Assembly (NCBI RefSeq): GCF_010587385.1
Contig: NZ_CP047475.1
Location: forward strand, 2,666,001 to 2,730,000
Reading direction: 5' to 3'
Length of the DNA: 64,000 nt
Source: Vibrio astriarenae
GTDB taxonomy: Bacteria > Pseudomonadota > Gammaproteobacteria > Enterobacterales > Vibrionaceae
This document shows positions 46,096 through 57,375 of this stretch, in pieces. Position numbers and translations under genes: made by a program. The notes under the pieces were generated by a model. The model saw only the letters and a list, made by a program, of their open reading frames with translations. It searched no databases and had not been told where the DNA came from. How positions within the stretch are numbered: the first letter of the stretch is position 1; each line of letters begins with the position of its first letter.

Positions 46096-47565
46096 CTACA
46101 TCATGACAACATCAAATTGCTCTTGGATGTAGAGCGGTTCAGCTTGGATACGAACTTGCTTGCCAATAAATACTTCAAGCTCGGCCAGGGCATGTGACTC
46201 TTCACCTTCGAGCGCTTCTGCCACTGCAGGCGCTGCATAAACAACAAAGTTATCGGCATCGTAAGCACGGTTTACTCGCGTGATCTCACGTAAGATCTCA
46301 TAGCACACCGTCTCAACGGTTTTCACGCTGCCGCGACCTTCACACGTTGGGCACTCGCTACACAGAACGTGCTCAATACTTTCACGTGTGCGCTTACGTG
46401 TCATCTCCACTAGACCTAACTGAGTGAAGCCATTGATATTGGTTTTCACTCGGTCGCCACTCAGAGCAGCCTCTAATGAAGTGAGTACTCGCTTACGGTG
46501 CTCTTCTGATGCCATGTCGATAAAGTCGATAATGATAATACCACCAAGGTTGCGCAGCCTCAGTTGGCGAGCAATCGCTTGTGTCGCTTCAACGTTGGTG
46601 TTGAAAATCGTCTCTTCAAGGTTACGACGTCCAACAAAGGCACCTGTGTTGATATCAACCGTCGTCATTGCCTCAGTTTGGTCAATGATCAGGTAGCCAC
46701 CCGATTTCAGCTCTACCTTACGTTCCAAAGAACGCTGAATCTCATTCTCTGTGTCGTACATATCGAAGATAGGCTTCTGACCTTCGTACAGCTCGAGCTT
46801 TTCAGCCAGCTCAGGCACATATTCAGAACAGAATTCTTTTAGGTTTTCATACTCTAGGCGCGAATCGACAAGAATTTTTGTCAATTCAGTACCAACAAAG
46901 TCACGAAGCACTCGATGTGAAAGACCAAGTTCACCATATAGGGTCGAGCGAGTAATGTATTTACTGCGACGTTCTTTTACTTTGCCCCACAGACGCTTGA
47001 GGAATTTGGCATCTTGAGTCAGCTCTTTGCAGTCAGCACCTTCCGCGGCAGTACGAATAATGAAACCTCCGTCTTCATCGCAATACTGAGAGACGACTTT
47101 TTTCAGGCGATGACGCTCGTCTTCACTGTCAATACGCTGAGAAACACCCACATGACTCGCTCCAGGCATAAATACTAGATAGCGAGAGGGTAGAGTAATG
47201 TCGGTTGTTAGGCGTGCACCCTTAGTGCCAAGGGGATCTTTCACCACCTGTACCACAATATCTTGGCCTTGGCGTACCAACTCCGAGATGTCACGAACCT
47301 GAAACTGCTTCTTCTCGTTCTCTGCGACACATTCAGTGTGAGGAACGATGTCTGATGCATGTAAGAACGCGGCTTTCTCAAGGCCAATATCAACAAACGC
47401 AGCTTGCATACCCGGCAAGACGCGGCTGACTTTGCCTTTATAGATGTTTCCGACAATACCACGCTTTGCTTCACGCTCAACATGGACTTCTTGAAGGGCT
47501 CCCCCTTCAATCATCGCAACACGAGTTTCACTCGGTGTTACGTTAATCAACAACTCTACGCTCAT
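46096..47565 (-). CDS. rng: Ribonuclease G
   Basis: Endoribonuclease that matures the 5' end of 16S rRNA and degrades some mRNAs. The 489-aa protein starts MSVELLINVTPSETRVA at 47565 with GGGGT upstream; a 23-residue extension into the maf spacer is not family-like. An S1 domain lies at about 38-130, the DNase I-like active site has IIIIDFIDMASEEHR, and the zinc link is CSECPTCEGRG. It is 19 bp downstream of maf. Confidence 0.97.
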   Translation of the reverse strand: MSVELLINVTPSETRVAMIEGGALQEVHVEREAKRGIVGNIYKGKVSRVLPGMQAAFVDIGLEKAAFLHASDIVPHTECVAENEKKQFQVRDISELVRQGQDIVVQVVKDPLGTKGARLTTDITLPSRYLVFMPGASHVGVSQRIDSEDERHRLKKVVSQYCDEDGGFIIRTAAEGADCKELTQDAKFLKRLWGKVKERRSKYITRSTLYGELGLSHRVLRDFVGTELTKILVDSRLEYENLKEFCSEYVPELAEKLELYEGQKPIFDMYDTENEIQRSLERKVELKSGGYLIIDQTEAMTTVDINTGAFVGRRNLEETIFNTNVEATQAIARQLRLRNLGGIIIIDFIDMASEEHRKRVLTSLEAALSGDRVKTNINGFTQLGLVEMTRKRTRESIEHVLCSECPTCEGRGSVKTVETVCYEILREITRVNRAYDADNFVVYAAPAVAEALEGEESHALAELEVFIGKQVRIQAEPLYIQEQFDVVMM

Positions 47566-47584
47566 GTGCGCACCCCAATCTGAA

Positions 47585-48154
47585 TCATAAAAATTTGCGC
47601 AACAGCTGGTCGGTTTCATACAAAGGTAAGCCAACTACGGCGTAGTAGCTCCCTTCTATGCGAGTCACAAAGCGTCCACCTAATCCTTGTATCCCATAGC
47701 TTCCAGCTTTATCGCATGGTTCGCCTGACTGCCAATATTGTTCTATTTCTTGGTCACTGAGTGGCTTGAACCATACGTCGGTGGCTACCACCGATGTTTC
47801 AATCTCTGTATTTGACATGACAGTCACAGCAGTCATCACTTGATGCTTACTATTGGAAAGTAGAGTCAGCATCTGTTTTGAATGTGTGAGGTTATCTGGC
47901 TTTTCCAATACTTTATCGCCTGAAACGACGATCGTATCCGAACCAATAACGACTGCGTTGTCATTGCCTGCTAGCGAAAAGCCCGCTTTAGCTTTGTCTC
48001 TCGATAAACGCGCGACATATTCTTGTGCCGACTCTCCGGCACTCTGCGCTTCTTCAACGTCTGGTTTTACTACGCTAAATTGGTAGCCCAACTGTGTCAG
48101 TAACTCAGAACGTCTTGGCGAACCTGACGCTAAAACTAAAGGCCTATCGTACAT
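47585..48154 (-). CDS. maf: Maf-type nucleoside triphosphate pyrophosphatase (YhdE-like)
   Basis: House-cleaning pyrophosphatase. The 189-aa protein has the Maf motif LASGSPRRSELLTQLG, then DVEEAQSAGE, and IGSDTIVV with the catalytic Asp. Placement between mreD and rng identifies it as the YhdE type, which acts on dTTP, UTP and modified variants in E. coli. It is 21 bp after mreD. Confidence 0.96.
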   Translation of the reverse strand: MYDRPLVLASGSPRRSELLTQLGYQFSVVKPDVEEAQSAGESAQEYVARLSRDKAKAGFSLAGNDNAVVIGSDTIVVSGDKVLEKPDNLTHSKQMLTLLSNSKHQVMTAVTVMSNTEIETSVVATDVWFKPLSDQEIEQYWQSGEPCDKAGSYGIQGLGGRFVTRIEGSYYAVVGLPLYETDQLLRKFL

Positions 48155-48175
48155 CCCTTTCTACCTATTTTACGA

Positions 48176-48664
48176 TTACTTGATATGCCAATGACGGCGT
48201 ACACGACGTAGCAATAAGAACATCCACGGCCACAATATGCAGGTAACCAATCCACTCCATAATGATGACGGATTAAACACGATGTCTTGTAACAGGTATT
48301 CACCCAAGAATACCATCACTTCAAACAGCATTGACAGCAAAGCAATAATTAAAGCTTGCTGCCACAGCGCCATATTACGCAGTACTAAGAAATTCAGAGC
48401 AACCAAGTAAACGATGATTGAGAACATCATACCCCGGATACCTAAAGTAGAACCGAGTAGTATATCCCACAACAGACCAAGGATAAGCGCCGTGCCCACG
48501 TTGACTCGATGTGGCAGCGCCATTACCCAGTAGCAAACCACGAGTAATAGCCATGCAGGACGAAAAACATCGAGGCTTCCAGGCCAAGGCAACGTCTGTA
48601 GAACTAATGCAATTAAGAAAGTGGCGAAAATGATCAGACGACCGCCAAATGAACTACTCCTCAT
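48176..48664 (-). CDS. mreD: Rod-shape-determining membrane protein MreD
   Basis: A 162-aa polytopic membrane protein of the elongasome. Five or six hydrophobic helices are visible (RLIIFATFLIALVLQTLPWPG, LLVVCYWVMALP, IIVYLVALNFLVL, ALIIALLSMLFEVMVFLG). ATG 48664 (MRSSSFGG) has GAGGAG 8 nt upstream and overlaps the mreC end by 11 bp; a TTG two codons earlier is also in frame. Confidence 0.95.
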   Translation of the reverse strand: MRSSSFGGRLIIFATFLIALVLQTLPWPGSLDVFRPAWLLLVVCYWVMALPHRVNVGTALILGLLWDILLGSTLGIRGMMFSIIVYLVALNFLVLRNMALWQQALIIALLSMLFEVMVFLGEYLLQDIVFNPSSLWSGLVTCILWPWMFLLLRRVRRHWHIK

Positions 48665-49541
48665 CGGCAATCTCCTCTACTTCATTCTCATCAATATCAT
48701 TCATCACCTTCTCAACGCGATCATCATTCGGCCAAACCAAAAGCAAGTAGCGCAGGCGCTCAAAATCTACCGTTGGATCCGCTTGAATTGAGGCAAACTC
48801 GCGGCGAGTGTCTTTATTCACCGTACTGACTACCGCAACTGGATAGCCCTCAGGGTAAACACCACCCAAGCCAGAACTCACCAGAAGGTCACCTTCTTGA
48901 ATGTCGGTGCTGGTTGGTATGTGCTCAAGGTCAATAGAGTCAATCTTGCCCGAGCCTGTGGCGATAACACGAATGTCATTACGCAACACTTGTACTGGGA
49001 TAGCACTGTTACTGTCACCGAGCAGCAATACACGACTGTTGTTGGCACCGACAAACGTCACTTGCCCAACTACACCGCTTTCGTTGATCACAGGTTGACC
49101 TTCGAAAACACCATCCAATGAACCCTTATCAATCACTACCTGACGACTGTATGGTGTGGTATCCACCGCCATCACTTCGGTCACTACTTTACGCTCATCG
49201 CGGATAAACGGAGAGCCTAATAGTTCGCGCAGACGCTGATTCTCTTCTTTATATTGTTGTAACAATAACAGCTCACTCTTGAGCACCTGCATCTCTTGGC
49301 GCATCGCCATATTCGAGTTACGTAGCTGACCACGAGTATGAAAACGGTCATAGAAACCATCAAACATACGACGTGGGGTGTCCGCCACATAGTGCAGTGG
49401 TGAAACGAGTGTGTTGAGAAAATAACGGACACTTGAAAACGCATCTAAACGACTATCAGCCAGCATAAGGCTGGCTGATAGAGTCACCGCTATTAAAAGG
49501 CGTAATTGAAGTGAAGGTCCTCTGCCAAAAATCGGCTTCAT
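48654..49541 (-). CDS. mreC: Rod-shape-determining protein MreC
   Basis: A 295-aa bitopic protein that links MreB to periplasmic cell-wall synthases. One TM helix is near residues 12-30, then a coiled coil at about 65-105 (RQEMQVLKSELLLLQQYKEENQRLRELLG), then two beta-barrel domains with VVIDKGSLDGVFEGQPVI and GDLLVSSGLGGVYPEGYPVA. The acidic tail is DENEVEEIADEE. It follows mreB after an 88-bp gap. Confidence 0.97.
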   Translation of the reverse strand: MKPIFGRGPSLQLRLLIAVTLSASLMLADSRLDAFSSVRYFLNTLVSPLHYVADTPRRMFDGFYDRFHTRGQLRNSNMAMRQEMQVLKSELLLLQQYKEENQRLRELLGSPFIRDERKVVTEVMAVDTTPYSRQVVIDKGSLDGVFEGQPVINESGVVGQVTFVGANNSRVLLLGDSNSAIPVQVLRNDIRVIATGSGKIDSIDLEHIPTSTDIQEGDLLVSSGLGGVYPEGYPVAVVSTVNKDTRREFASIQADPTVDFERLRYLLLVWPNDDRVEKVMNDIDENEVEEIADEE

Positions 49542-49563
49542 AGGATGAGAGTTCCTTGATCAT

Positions 49564-49591
49564 CAAGCGATGTATCCAAGTACATCGCTTG
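49564..49591. other. Hairpin between mreB and mreC
   Basis: The perfect 11-bp stem CAAGCGATGTA/TACATCGCTTG with a 6-nt loop and no T-run. A partial attenuator or RNA-processing hairpin that would leave mreB more abundant than mreC is plausible. Confidence 0.5.
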
Positions 49592-49629
49592 CTGCTGTGT
49601 TGCTATTAATAACTATGAAAGCGTAGTGC

Positions 49630-50759
<1,130 letters not shown>

Positions 50760-50823
50760 GCAAACATGGAGGAAAACCCGCAATTTCTGACAGATTCTTT
50801 ACCTAGGGTAAAAATTCTCGGGT

Positions 50824-53800
50824 TTATTGTCCGGTAAGACCCGGCTCTCCACGGAAGATTATGCGATCATTACCTCGGTAGACGCCGAAGGTAACGAGGG
50901 TGGATGGATCTTCATCACCTTTATCTCGCCAGTTGTATTGGAGCCAAGGTTGGGTGAAGTTTTGCCCCTGACAATTAATGTCAGAAGGATTGTCTCCAAA
51001 CCCACCCTGTCGAAGAAACAGACGTACTGTTTCTCTATCCGTATTGGTTCCTGAACGTAAAGCTAACAAGTTGTTATTGGTACCACTACTCACTGAGCTC
51101 TCGGCGCCATCAAACGAAAAGCTTGCATTAGTGCTCACTCCATCCAGAGTACAGTGCTTGTTGTGGTCAAATCCCGATGCGTCATCATCGTCGTTCACAA
51201 CGAAACTACTTCCATCAAAATACTCCACTCGCAACGGCACGCGAATACTACCACTTGTTGAGCCTGACACATCAGCTAGGACCATACGACCGTAGCGAGC
51301 TGGTGGCTGCCACTCCGGCTTAAGCAACTGTGTATCCTCTGATGAAGCCGTTGAGCTTGTATTTCCAAATCGAACAGGATCATCACCTTGAATAACTAAC
51401 TCTAATGAAGTTGCTGTCGAGTTTGTATCACTAGTATTGAATGGACCATCAACGTTCGTTGTGGCTCCACCGAATCCTAACCGCTCAAAAGTTGGAGTGA
51501 AAGTAGGTTGCCATACTGCTGCACTTAGCTGGCTATCATCCCCCCAACCTTTTTTGTTCTCAGCTTTTGATGACTCCCAGCCAGTAATGCGAGAAGCATA
51601 CTGATTGTCCTCTAAGCGTGGGAAGTAAGCTTGATGATCAGTAGAGAATAAAGAGTAGTTTCTTACCCGCTGACTCGGATTAAGCGTGTTGTACGGGTAA
51701 ACTTTTAAATCCAGTCGTTTGTATTCTTGCCCCAAATAATTCACATCACCTTGATTATCCTGAGCAACCCAAGCCCCTTCTTCAACAACAAAGTGGTCAG
51801 GATAAAAACGACCTACAATTCGAAACCCTTGGTTTATCTTCATTCCAAGATATTCGTTGTCAATATTTGATGTTTGAGTGGAGGTGTATAAACGCAAACT
51901 TCCAACCTCACTCCAGGTCAAATCATTTACATAGTAAATACCATCGGTATTTGTAGAGTCATGGGCTACATCTTTATCCGTAAATACTCCTGGACTACCT
52001 CCTGCAGGGGAGTCAAGTATCTGGCTCAAACTGGTCGTCGTGTTTGGCGAACCAGTCAATCGGAAGTTCTCTGTAACCACAGCACTATCACAAAGTGATT
52101 GAGTCGTTTCAATCTGAACATCTGAGTACTCTTGTCCCGTAGAGCCCAACCAATTAATCGGTATGATCTCGACACCAAACGGAGCTCCTGCGGCAACAAA
52201 TGCGTTTCCAGTAGAGGCTGTTCCGCTTTCCAAATGAGTACCGCAAATCGCTAAAGTCCACGGACGAGCATTTACCTTAAACTGACCTGTAAGCTTATCT
52301 TCACCCTCAATCGGACAGTCACTAAAACCATCGCAATTAAAGTTATCATCGGTTAGCGTCACGCTAACAACACCCGAATCATCAAACTTTAATTTGTTTG
52401 TCGCTGAAGTGATGGTTCCAGAGCTGAAGGTAGGCAAGAAGCTCAGAACGCCCCGACCTCCTGTAGCCGGTATATCAAGCCCATAAGATACTGTCGGTGT
52501 CCCTGAATAGCCGACATCAACAACTCCATTATTGTTGTCACATGCGAGAACTTTTCCTGAAACACTATATTCACGCCCAGCAATAACAAACTGTTCTGTG
52601 ATATCAAAGCGATAGGGTACGAACTGATAGTTGTCAGAAGTATTACTTCGATAAGTACTACCCTCTACTTGAGCCTCTGCATATAACTCTGACTTAGTAT
52701 GCGCAGCTCCTCCAGAGCTCAGACTAAAGTTTGCTACACCTGCATTAGCTTGGCTTGTTTGTGGAGTAAAGGTATCGCCGTCAAGCGTGATATTGCCGTT
52801 GAACGCAGTATAAACATTATCCCCATTATAGACAGTCGCAGTGAGTTCAATATCTTCACAGGTCAGGGCAATATCGGAGATTGGAGTAAGTTCTATGCGA
52901 TAGTCACTGGGTGTCTGCCCACAGCCTAAATCCATATATTCAAGTCTTGCACTACCATTGATGAGAAGCTCATCTGCTGTTGCCGCCCCAAAGACTTTCA
53001 TTGAGCCTTCAAGTTTGATCGTATCTCGGCTAAATAAATAAGCTTCAATATCTGGACCAGTATCCTGAAAGTCAATCAGTGCTTTCGTCTCTCCCAAGTT
53101 TTCTGCCCATATGATCAACGGGTCACTATCAACTTGCAATATAGCATTGTTGCTAAGGGTAATTTTGTTAACTTTCAATAAGGTAGCATTTGGAAAGGTG
53201 ACTTTTGCACTGCCTTGAATCACCAGTTCACCGATCTCATAAACAGAAGCTGACATAGTGTACTCTCCTGCATTACCAATAGTTAACTTAGTAAAATTGG
53301 TACCAGGAACTTCCTGAGGTCCACTGTTATTGCCCAGCTCCAGCTCACCCCCAATAATATTCAAATCCAAGACAGGTGGCTCATTGGGCAATATCAAATC
53401 ACCATTAGAACGACACTCTTTTCCATCACATGCTTTCTGGCTATCCCACCCTTTGCTTACTCTATTAAAGCCAACCTCTCCAAGTAAATTAACTGTCCCG
53501 ATAAGCTTTCCGTCAGAGCCCGAAGGAAAATCAAAGTGAGACTCAAGTGAGCCAGCCCAACTCTGTGCTACTGCAGGAAAGTAAGGGCAGATATCTGGAA
53601 TTTCTGGCTCAACGAGTTCAAACGCAAAATGCCCCACTTCCTCTGGTATATGTCCTCGATTAAAATAATCCTCATCCACAACAAAGCTCACCCGAGCATC
53701 TTCAGTAATCTCACAGCGACGTAACCAGCCACCATGCCCACCTGCTCGCTCTTGCTTGTTAGCTATTATCCCATCTAATTGAGTAAGTTGAGTTTGAACC

Positions 53801-54981
53801 CAAGAGTTTTCGCAACCATTAGCCATTGAACCCGGGTAACCTTGAGAAATCGTGTCTGTTCCACGGGCAAACTCAACGACATAATCCCCAACATTTAAAT
53901 TACGCACACTTTCTGTCGCAAGAAAGCCCAAACGTTCAGTGTGGTAGGGCGTGTTCTTTGATGCAGAGGCTTCTAGAAATAGAGACGCTGATGCCTGATC
54001 TTGGTTTGTTCTTGCTTTTCCTGATGTCAGCCATTTATCACCATTGTTGTTTGATTGAATCTGATGAAGTACAACGGGGTTGGTGGAAAAAGGGGAATCT
54101 AAGCCAAAATCACTGAAATCAACACGTTCGGAAGATTGTGAGCCATTTTTCGATTTATAACGAGCGGTATCAAGGTAACCCGCAAGCACTGTATGGCCAC
54201 CGAAATTGGCTATGCCAGGCTCAATAACAAGATAGCTTACACTGCTCATCTCGGTGTCTCGGTTAGCACCTAAAACATTTACCGACTTGTAAGACACATG
54301 GGCTTCTGTCCGTGACACAGAAGAAATGTTCAGCGTTGCGGGCCTTTGCCTGTCTGGTTCTACCGTTGAAATCGTGGGCATAACAAACACGAGTGGTACA
54401 AAATCATAGGTTTGATTGAATCGAATCGTACAACTGCCTGAACTACAGTCCACTACGCCGAACTCATATTGAGCATCATCAGAAAACTCTGGTGGCGGAG
54501 GGGTGACAATACCATCCGCACACTCTAAGTCATCGACACTTTCACCCTCAATATCAATATGAACAGAGTTCAAAGATGAGAAGTCTGCGATCACTTCATC
54601 AATTTCGAGCCACTGCCCCCCCTGCAAAAGGTAATACTGCAGTAATCCTTGCTTATTCCCAGAAACACTTGAATCATAGGTGAGCAGTATCTGATAGTCC
54701 TGATTCCTCTGAATCTCGTTACCTGCTCTCATTGTCACGACAGTACCGTCAGGGCCGATGGCTGGGTTGTCCGTCCAAAGCGCTAATGCATCTTGGTTAC
54801 CACCACCTACACCTTTATCCGCCCACACTGTTTCTTGGTACTGCGCATTGGTGATTGAGAAGCTTACGGAAAAATCGTTATCAGAACGTAAGGCGTCACA
54901 TGTACTAGGATCAAAATCATTTGCACTTGCGAACGAAGATGAGATAACTAAAGCTAATCCAACCCAAAAATGCTTAATCAT
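50824..54981 (-). CDS. mshQ: MSHA biogenesis protein MshQ
   Basis: A 1385-aa secreted or surface protein, the last gene of the MSHA cluster. It has a signal peptide (MIKHFWVGLALVISSSFASA). The middle is beta-rich, with polysaccharide-lyase-like or bactofilin-like strands (NAGEYTMSASVYEIGELVIQ), and the C-terminal third is a DUF6701-type region (TPSDYRIELTPISDIALTCEDIELT onward). MshQ is present in MSHA loci but its exact role is unknown; an adhesin or pilus-associated function is assumed. Its ATG overlaps the mshP stop by 4 bp. Confidence 0.9.
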   Translation of the reverse strand: MIKHFWVGLALVISSSFASANDFDPSTCDALRSDNDFSVSFSITNAQYQETVWADKGVGGGNQDALALWTDNPAIGPDGTVVTMRAGNEIQRNQDYQILLTYDSSVSGNKQGLLQYYLLQGGQWLEIDEVIADFSSLNSVHIDIEGESVDDLECADGIVTPPPPEFSDDAQYEFGVVDCSSGSCTIRFNQTYDFVPLVFVMPTISTVEPDRQRPATLNISSVSRTEAHVSYKSVNVLGANRDTEMSSVSYLVIEPGIANFGGHTVLAGYLDTARYKSKNGSQSSERVDFSDFGLDSPFSTNPVVLHQIQSNNNGDKWLTSGKARTNQDQASASLFLEASASKNTPYHTERLGFLATESVRNLNVGDYVVEFARGTDTISQGYPGSMANGCENSWVQTQLTQLDGIIANKQERAGGHGGWLRRCEITEDARVSFVVDEDYFNRGHIPEEVGHFAFELVEPEIPDICPYFPAVAQSWAGSLESHFDFPSGSDGKLIGTVNLLGEVGFNRVSKGWDSQKACDGKECRSNGDLILPNEPPVLDLNIIGGELELGNNSGPQEVPGTNFTKLTIGNAGEYTMSASVYEIGELVIQGSAKVTFPNATLLKVNKITLSNNAILQVDSDPLIIWAENLGETKALIDFQDTGPDIEAYLFSRDTIKLEGSMKVFGAATADELLINGSARLEYMDLGCGQTPSDYRIELTPISDIALTCEDIELTATVYNGDNVYTAFNGNITLDGDTFTPQTSQANAGVANFSLSSGGAAHTKSELYAEAQVEGSTYRSNTSDNYQFVPYRFDITEQFVIAGREYSVSGKVLACDNNNGVVDVGYSGTPTVSYGLDIPATGGRGVLSFLPTFSSGTITSATNKLKFDDSGVVSVTLTDDNFNCDGFSDCPIEGEDKLTGQFKVNARPWTLAICGTHLESGTASTGNAFVAAGAPFGVEIIPINWLGSTGQEYSDVQIETTQSLCDSAVVTENFRLTGSPNTTTSLSQILDSPAGGSPGVFTDKDVAHDSTNTDGIYYVNDLTWSEVGSLRLYTSTQTSNIDNEYLGMKINQGFRIVGRFYPDHFVVEEGAWVAQDNQGDVNYLGQEYKRLDLKVYPYNTLNPSQRVRNYSLFSTDHQAYFPRLEDNQYASRITGWESSKAENKKGWGDDSQLSAAVWQPTFTPTFERLGFGGATTNVDGPFNTSDTNSTATSLELVIQGDDPVRFGNTSSTASSEDTQLLKPEWQPPARYGRMVLADVSGSTSGSIRVPLRVEYFDGSSFVVNDDDDASGFDHNKHCTLDGVSTNASFSFDGAESSVSSGTNNNLLALRSGTNTDRETVRLFLRQGGFGDNPSDINCQGQNFTQPWLQYNWRDKGDEDPSTLVTFGVYRGNDRIIFRGEPGLTGQ

Positions 54982-55385
54982 TCTTTACCCCATACCTCAT
55001 GTTGACGCTCAACTTGGTGCAACTTAGACCCACACACTGCTCGACTACTAATTTGAAAATAACTGTCTTCACCCAATGCCCAATCTCTAGAACGTTCTGA
55101 GTCGATAACACAATTATGATTGTCTTGATAAAAAACCTTCAAATCACTCAACGAGCACGTTGGTTGAGCGCCGCTAACACTGAGAGGGTACTCATTAACA
55201 AGCATGCACTCAGAAGCAGACTGCGCAGCTAGCCACGCATGCGTGCCGTTGACTTCACGCACATGACTATCTTGGTTAGACCATTGCATGCGGTTAAGCA
55301 TCGCCGCCATCATACCCATCACCACAATGACAAAGACAGCCACAATAAGCACACTACCTTGCTGTTTTCTTGCACTACGGAACAT
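54978..55385 (-). CDS. mshP: MSHA biogenesis protein MshP
   Basis: A 135-aa minor-pilin-like protein. QQGSVLIVAVFVIVVMGMMAAMLNRM is a PilX-type N-terminal helix, and the mature part has Cys pairs. It probably belongs to the pilus-tip complex with MshC, D and O. It overlaps mshO by 11 bp and mshQ by 4 bp. Confidence 0.9.
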   Translation of the reverse strand: MFRSARKQQGSVLIVAVFVIVVMGMMAAMLNRMQWSNQDSHVREVNGTHAWLAAQSASECMLVNEYPLSVSGAQPTCSLSDLKVFYQDNHNCVIDSERSRDWALGEDSYFQISSRAVCGSKLHQVERQHEVWGKE

Positions 55386-56154
55386 TTAACACCTGCACTT
55401 CTTGTTGGTAGGTTGACTGCTCGTCTTGGTAGTACATTTTCATTTCAATGTGTACCAACGCATTTTGATTTAGGCTAGGTGGCTCATAAGCAAGGTAAGA
55501 AAAAGTGACTGAGTCAGCTAATGGAATATCATTGCGATACAACATTTCATTCGCACTATCAAAACAGTAGGTAATTTGTTGACTGGGCTCATACATATAA
55601 AAGCGATTGGCAACTGACTCTTCATTCAAAGCGCTGATCTGGCAGCCAACCCCGTCACTTAGCGCTCCGATATCATTATCAGCATCGAATAAGCAAGACG
55701 AGCTCGAAGAGTTGACTAATGTATTCACAGCAAAACTGTTGTCATCCAACGATTGACTACTCGTTGGGTTAATCACCATTTTGATTTCAGGTGTATTTCC
55801 CGGCCCTACCGCGATCCAGTCAGACCAAGAGTCCTGCCCTACAATAAAGTCCATCGATGTATCGTTTTCTCCGCTAAGCGCATAAAAGCCAGAAAACTTT
55901 ATTGGATAAAATGACAAACATTGACGAGCAGTTATAGAGATAGGCTGACTAAAACTATTAGGCACCGCATGACGAATTTCTCTCGTCATTTTTTGCAAAA
56001 CAAATTGAGCTTGAGTATGAAGCTTTTGTCTCTCGACTGTCTGTGCAAAACCTAGCGTTCCATACTGCACAAAACCAGCGATACCCAGTGCAATAACAGC
56101 AACAATAATCAGAGTGATAATCATCTCAATCAGAGTAAAACCACGACTTTTCAT
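55375..56154 (-). CDS. mshO: MSHA minor pilin MshO
   Basis: A 259-aa prepilin-like protein. MKSRGFTLIEMIITLIIVAVIALGIAGF is a class III/IV cleavage and helix motif with Glu5. The long C-terminal domain (GNTPEIKMVINPT and later strands) resembles PulJ/PilW minor pilins. It overlaps mshD by 1 bp. Confidence 0.92.
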   Translation of the reverse strand: MKSRGFTLIEMIITLIIVAVIALGIAGFVQYGTLGFAQTVERQKLHTQAQFVLQKMTREIRHAVPNSFSQPISITARQCLSFYPIKFSGFYALSGENDTSMDFIVGQDSWSDWIAVGPGNTPEIKMVINPTSSQSLDDNSFAVNTLVNSSSSSCLFDADNDIGALSDGVGCQISALNEESVANRFYMYEPSQQITYCFDSANEMLYRNDIPLADSVTFSYLAYEPPSLNQNALVHIEMKMYYQDEQSTYQQEVQVLNVP

Positions 56155-56732
56155 CAGTAATTTCCTCTAAACGCGCTAAAAATGTATGGGCCATGATCTG
56201 ATGCGTTTATTTCAAGCTGTATTTTTTTTAGTACATCTGCTTGTTCGTACGTCACCGTTATCGCGACACTGAAGTTTTGATAAGTCCCGTCAGGGTCTGA
56301 GACCAAATAATTAAGCTCTCTACAATTACCACCAGTACAGTTAGGTCGGTATACCATCGGATTACCATCCGCGGCGCCATAGTCATCAACATCATTATAT
56401 GCATAGTAGAGCAAACCAGTTGCGGGATCGGTGTCAGGCGTTACCTCTGAACCATCTGGACCAAAATTACCGATCACTGTGCAATTCAGCATACCCGTCT
56501 CCCCACAGCGCTCCAACCCACCATCATGCGCACTGTTTTCATCAAAAGATCGAGAGAGAATTTGGTTGAACAGAGTTTCTGCCAAGGCTGCTGCCTGTAC
56601 TTGATATTGTGGTTCAGCAGAGCGCTGGACATTCGGCACGAGCATGGTGGTAATAGTGAGCATCGCTATCGCCAAAATCACTATAGCGATGACGCTTTCA
56701 ATCAGAGTGAAGCCTCGGTATTTAATCAACAC
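56154..56732 (-). CDS. mshD: MSHA minor pilin MshD
   Basis: A 192-aa prepilin of the PilV/MshD type, with LIKYRGFTLIESVIAIVILAIAMLTITTM at the N-terminus. I prefer the GTG start at 56732, 7 nt after AGGGAG; two longer in-frame options differ by one or two codons. It overlaps mshC by 7 bp, so minor pilins C, D, O and P are translationally linked. Confidence 0.9.
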   Translation of the reverse strand: MLIKYRGFTLIESVIAIVILAIAMLTITTMLVPNVQRSAEPQYQVQAAALAETLFNQILSRSFDENSAHDGGLERCGETGMLNCTVIGNFGPDGSEVTPDTDPATGLLYYAYNDVDDYGAADGNPMVYRPNCTGGNCRELNYLVSDPDGTYQNFSVAITVTYEQADVLKKIQLEINASDHGPYIFSAFRGNY

Positions 56733-57235
56733 AAGCACTCTCCCTTCGATACATACCCTTGAGAGTTAATGCAAAGAAATGCCACGACTTCACCATCATC
56801 TATCGTTATTTGCACCTTAGGATCAGGCTGGTTTTTATCAAGTGCGGGATTACCCAACAAATCAAAACTCACAGAATCTACAGCTGAATTTGTCGGACAC
56901 ATTTCTCTGGCTGAAAACGAGCCTGAATCGATAGCGATGAGATCACTACGTTGAGTTATATTTGGATCATTTTGCACACAGGAGTACAGCGAACCAAGGC
57001 ATTGATCTTTTACAGATAAAATAAACGGAGTTAAGTCACCAGACTCATCATGCAAATTTGATTGCATACGATTAACTTGAACCTGACGAATAACAGAAAC
57101 AGCGGCTTCTTGGTAGGTATACGCAGAAAAGCTACTTTTTCCGAGGTATCGGCTGGCAGCATAGGAAGACATGATTCCCAAGATAAGGATCACAACGATC
57201 AATTCGACTAAAGTAAATCCGTTTTTCTTGGTCAT
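56726..57235 (-). CDS. mshC: MSHA minor pilin MshC
   Basis: A 169-aa prepilin. MTKKNGFTLVELIVVILILGIMSSYAASRY carries the prepilin-peptidase site after Gly and Glu5. There is a Cys-rich C-terminus (CINSQGYVSKGECLC). It starts the minor-pilin group mshCDOPQ, 140 bp after the second mshA-type gene. Confidence 0.92.
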   Translation of the reverse strand: MTKKNGFTLVELIVVILILGIMSSYAASRYLGKSSFSAYTYQEAAVSVIRQVQVNRMQSNLHDESGDLTPFILSVKDQCLGSLYSCVQNDPNITQRSDLIAIDSGSFSAREMCPTNSAVDSVSFDLLGNPALDKNQPDPKVQITIDDGEVVAFLCINSQGYVSKGECLC

Positions 57236-57375
57236 GAAGAGACACTTAAATGTGAATTAGATAGAACAAAGTATAGGGCAATCAGTAAATTAACAATGAG
57301 AGCACAATTTGAGAATCAACATTATTTTTGATACTAGGTCGAGCCCAAAAAAAGACTCAACCTAGGAGAAACTAA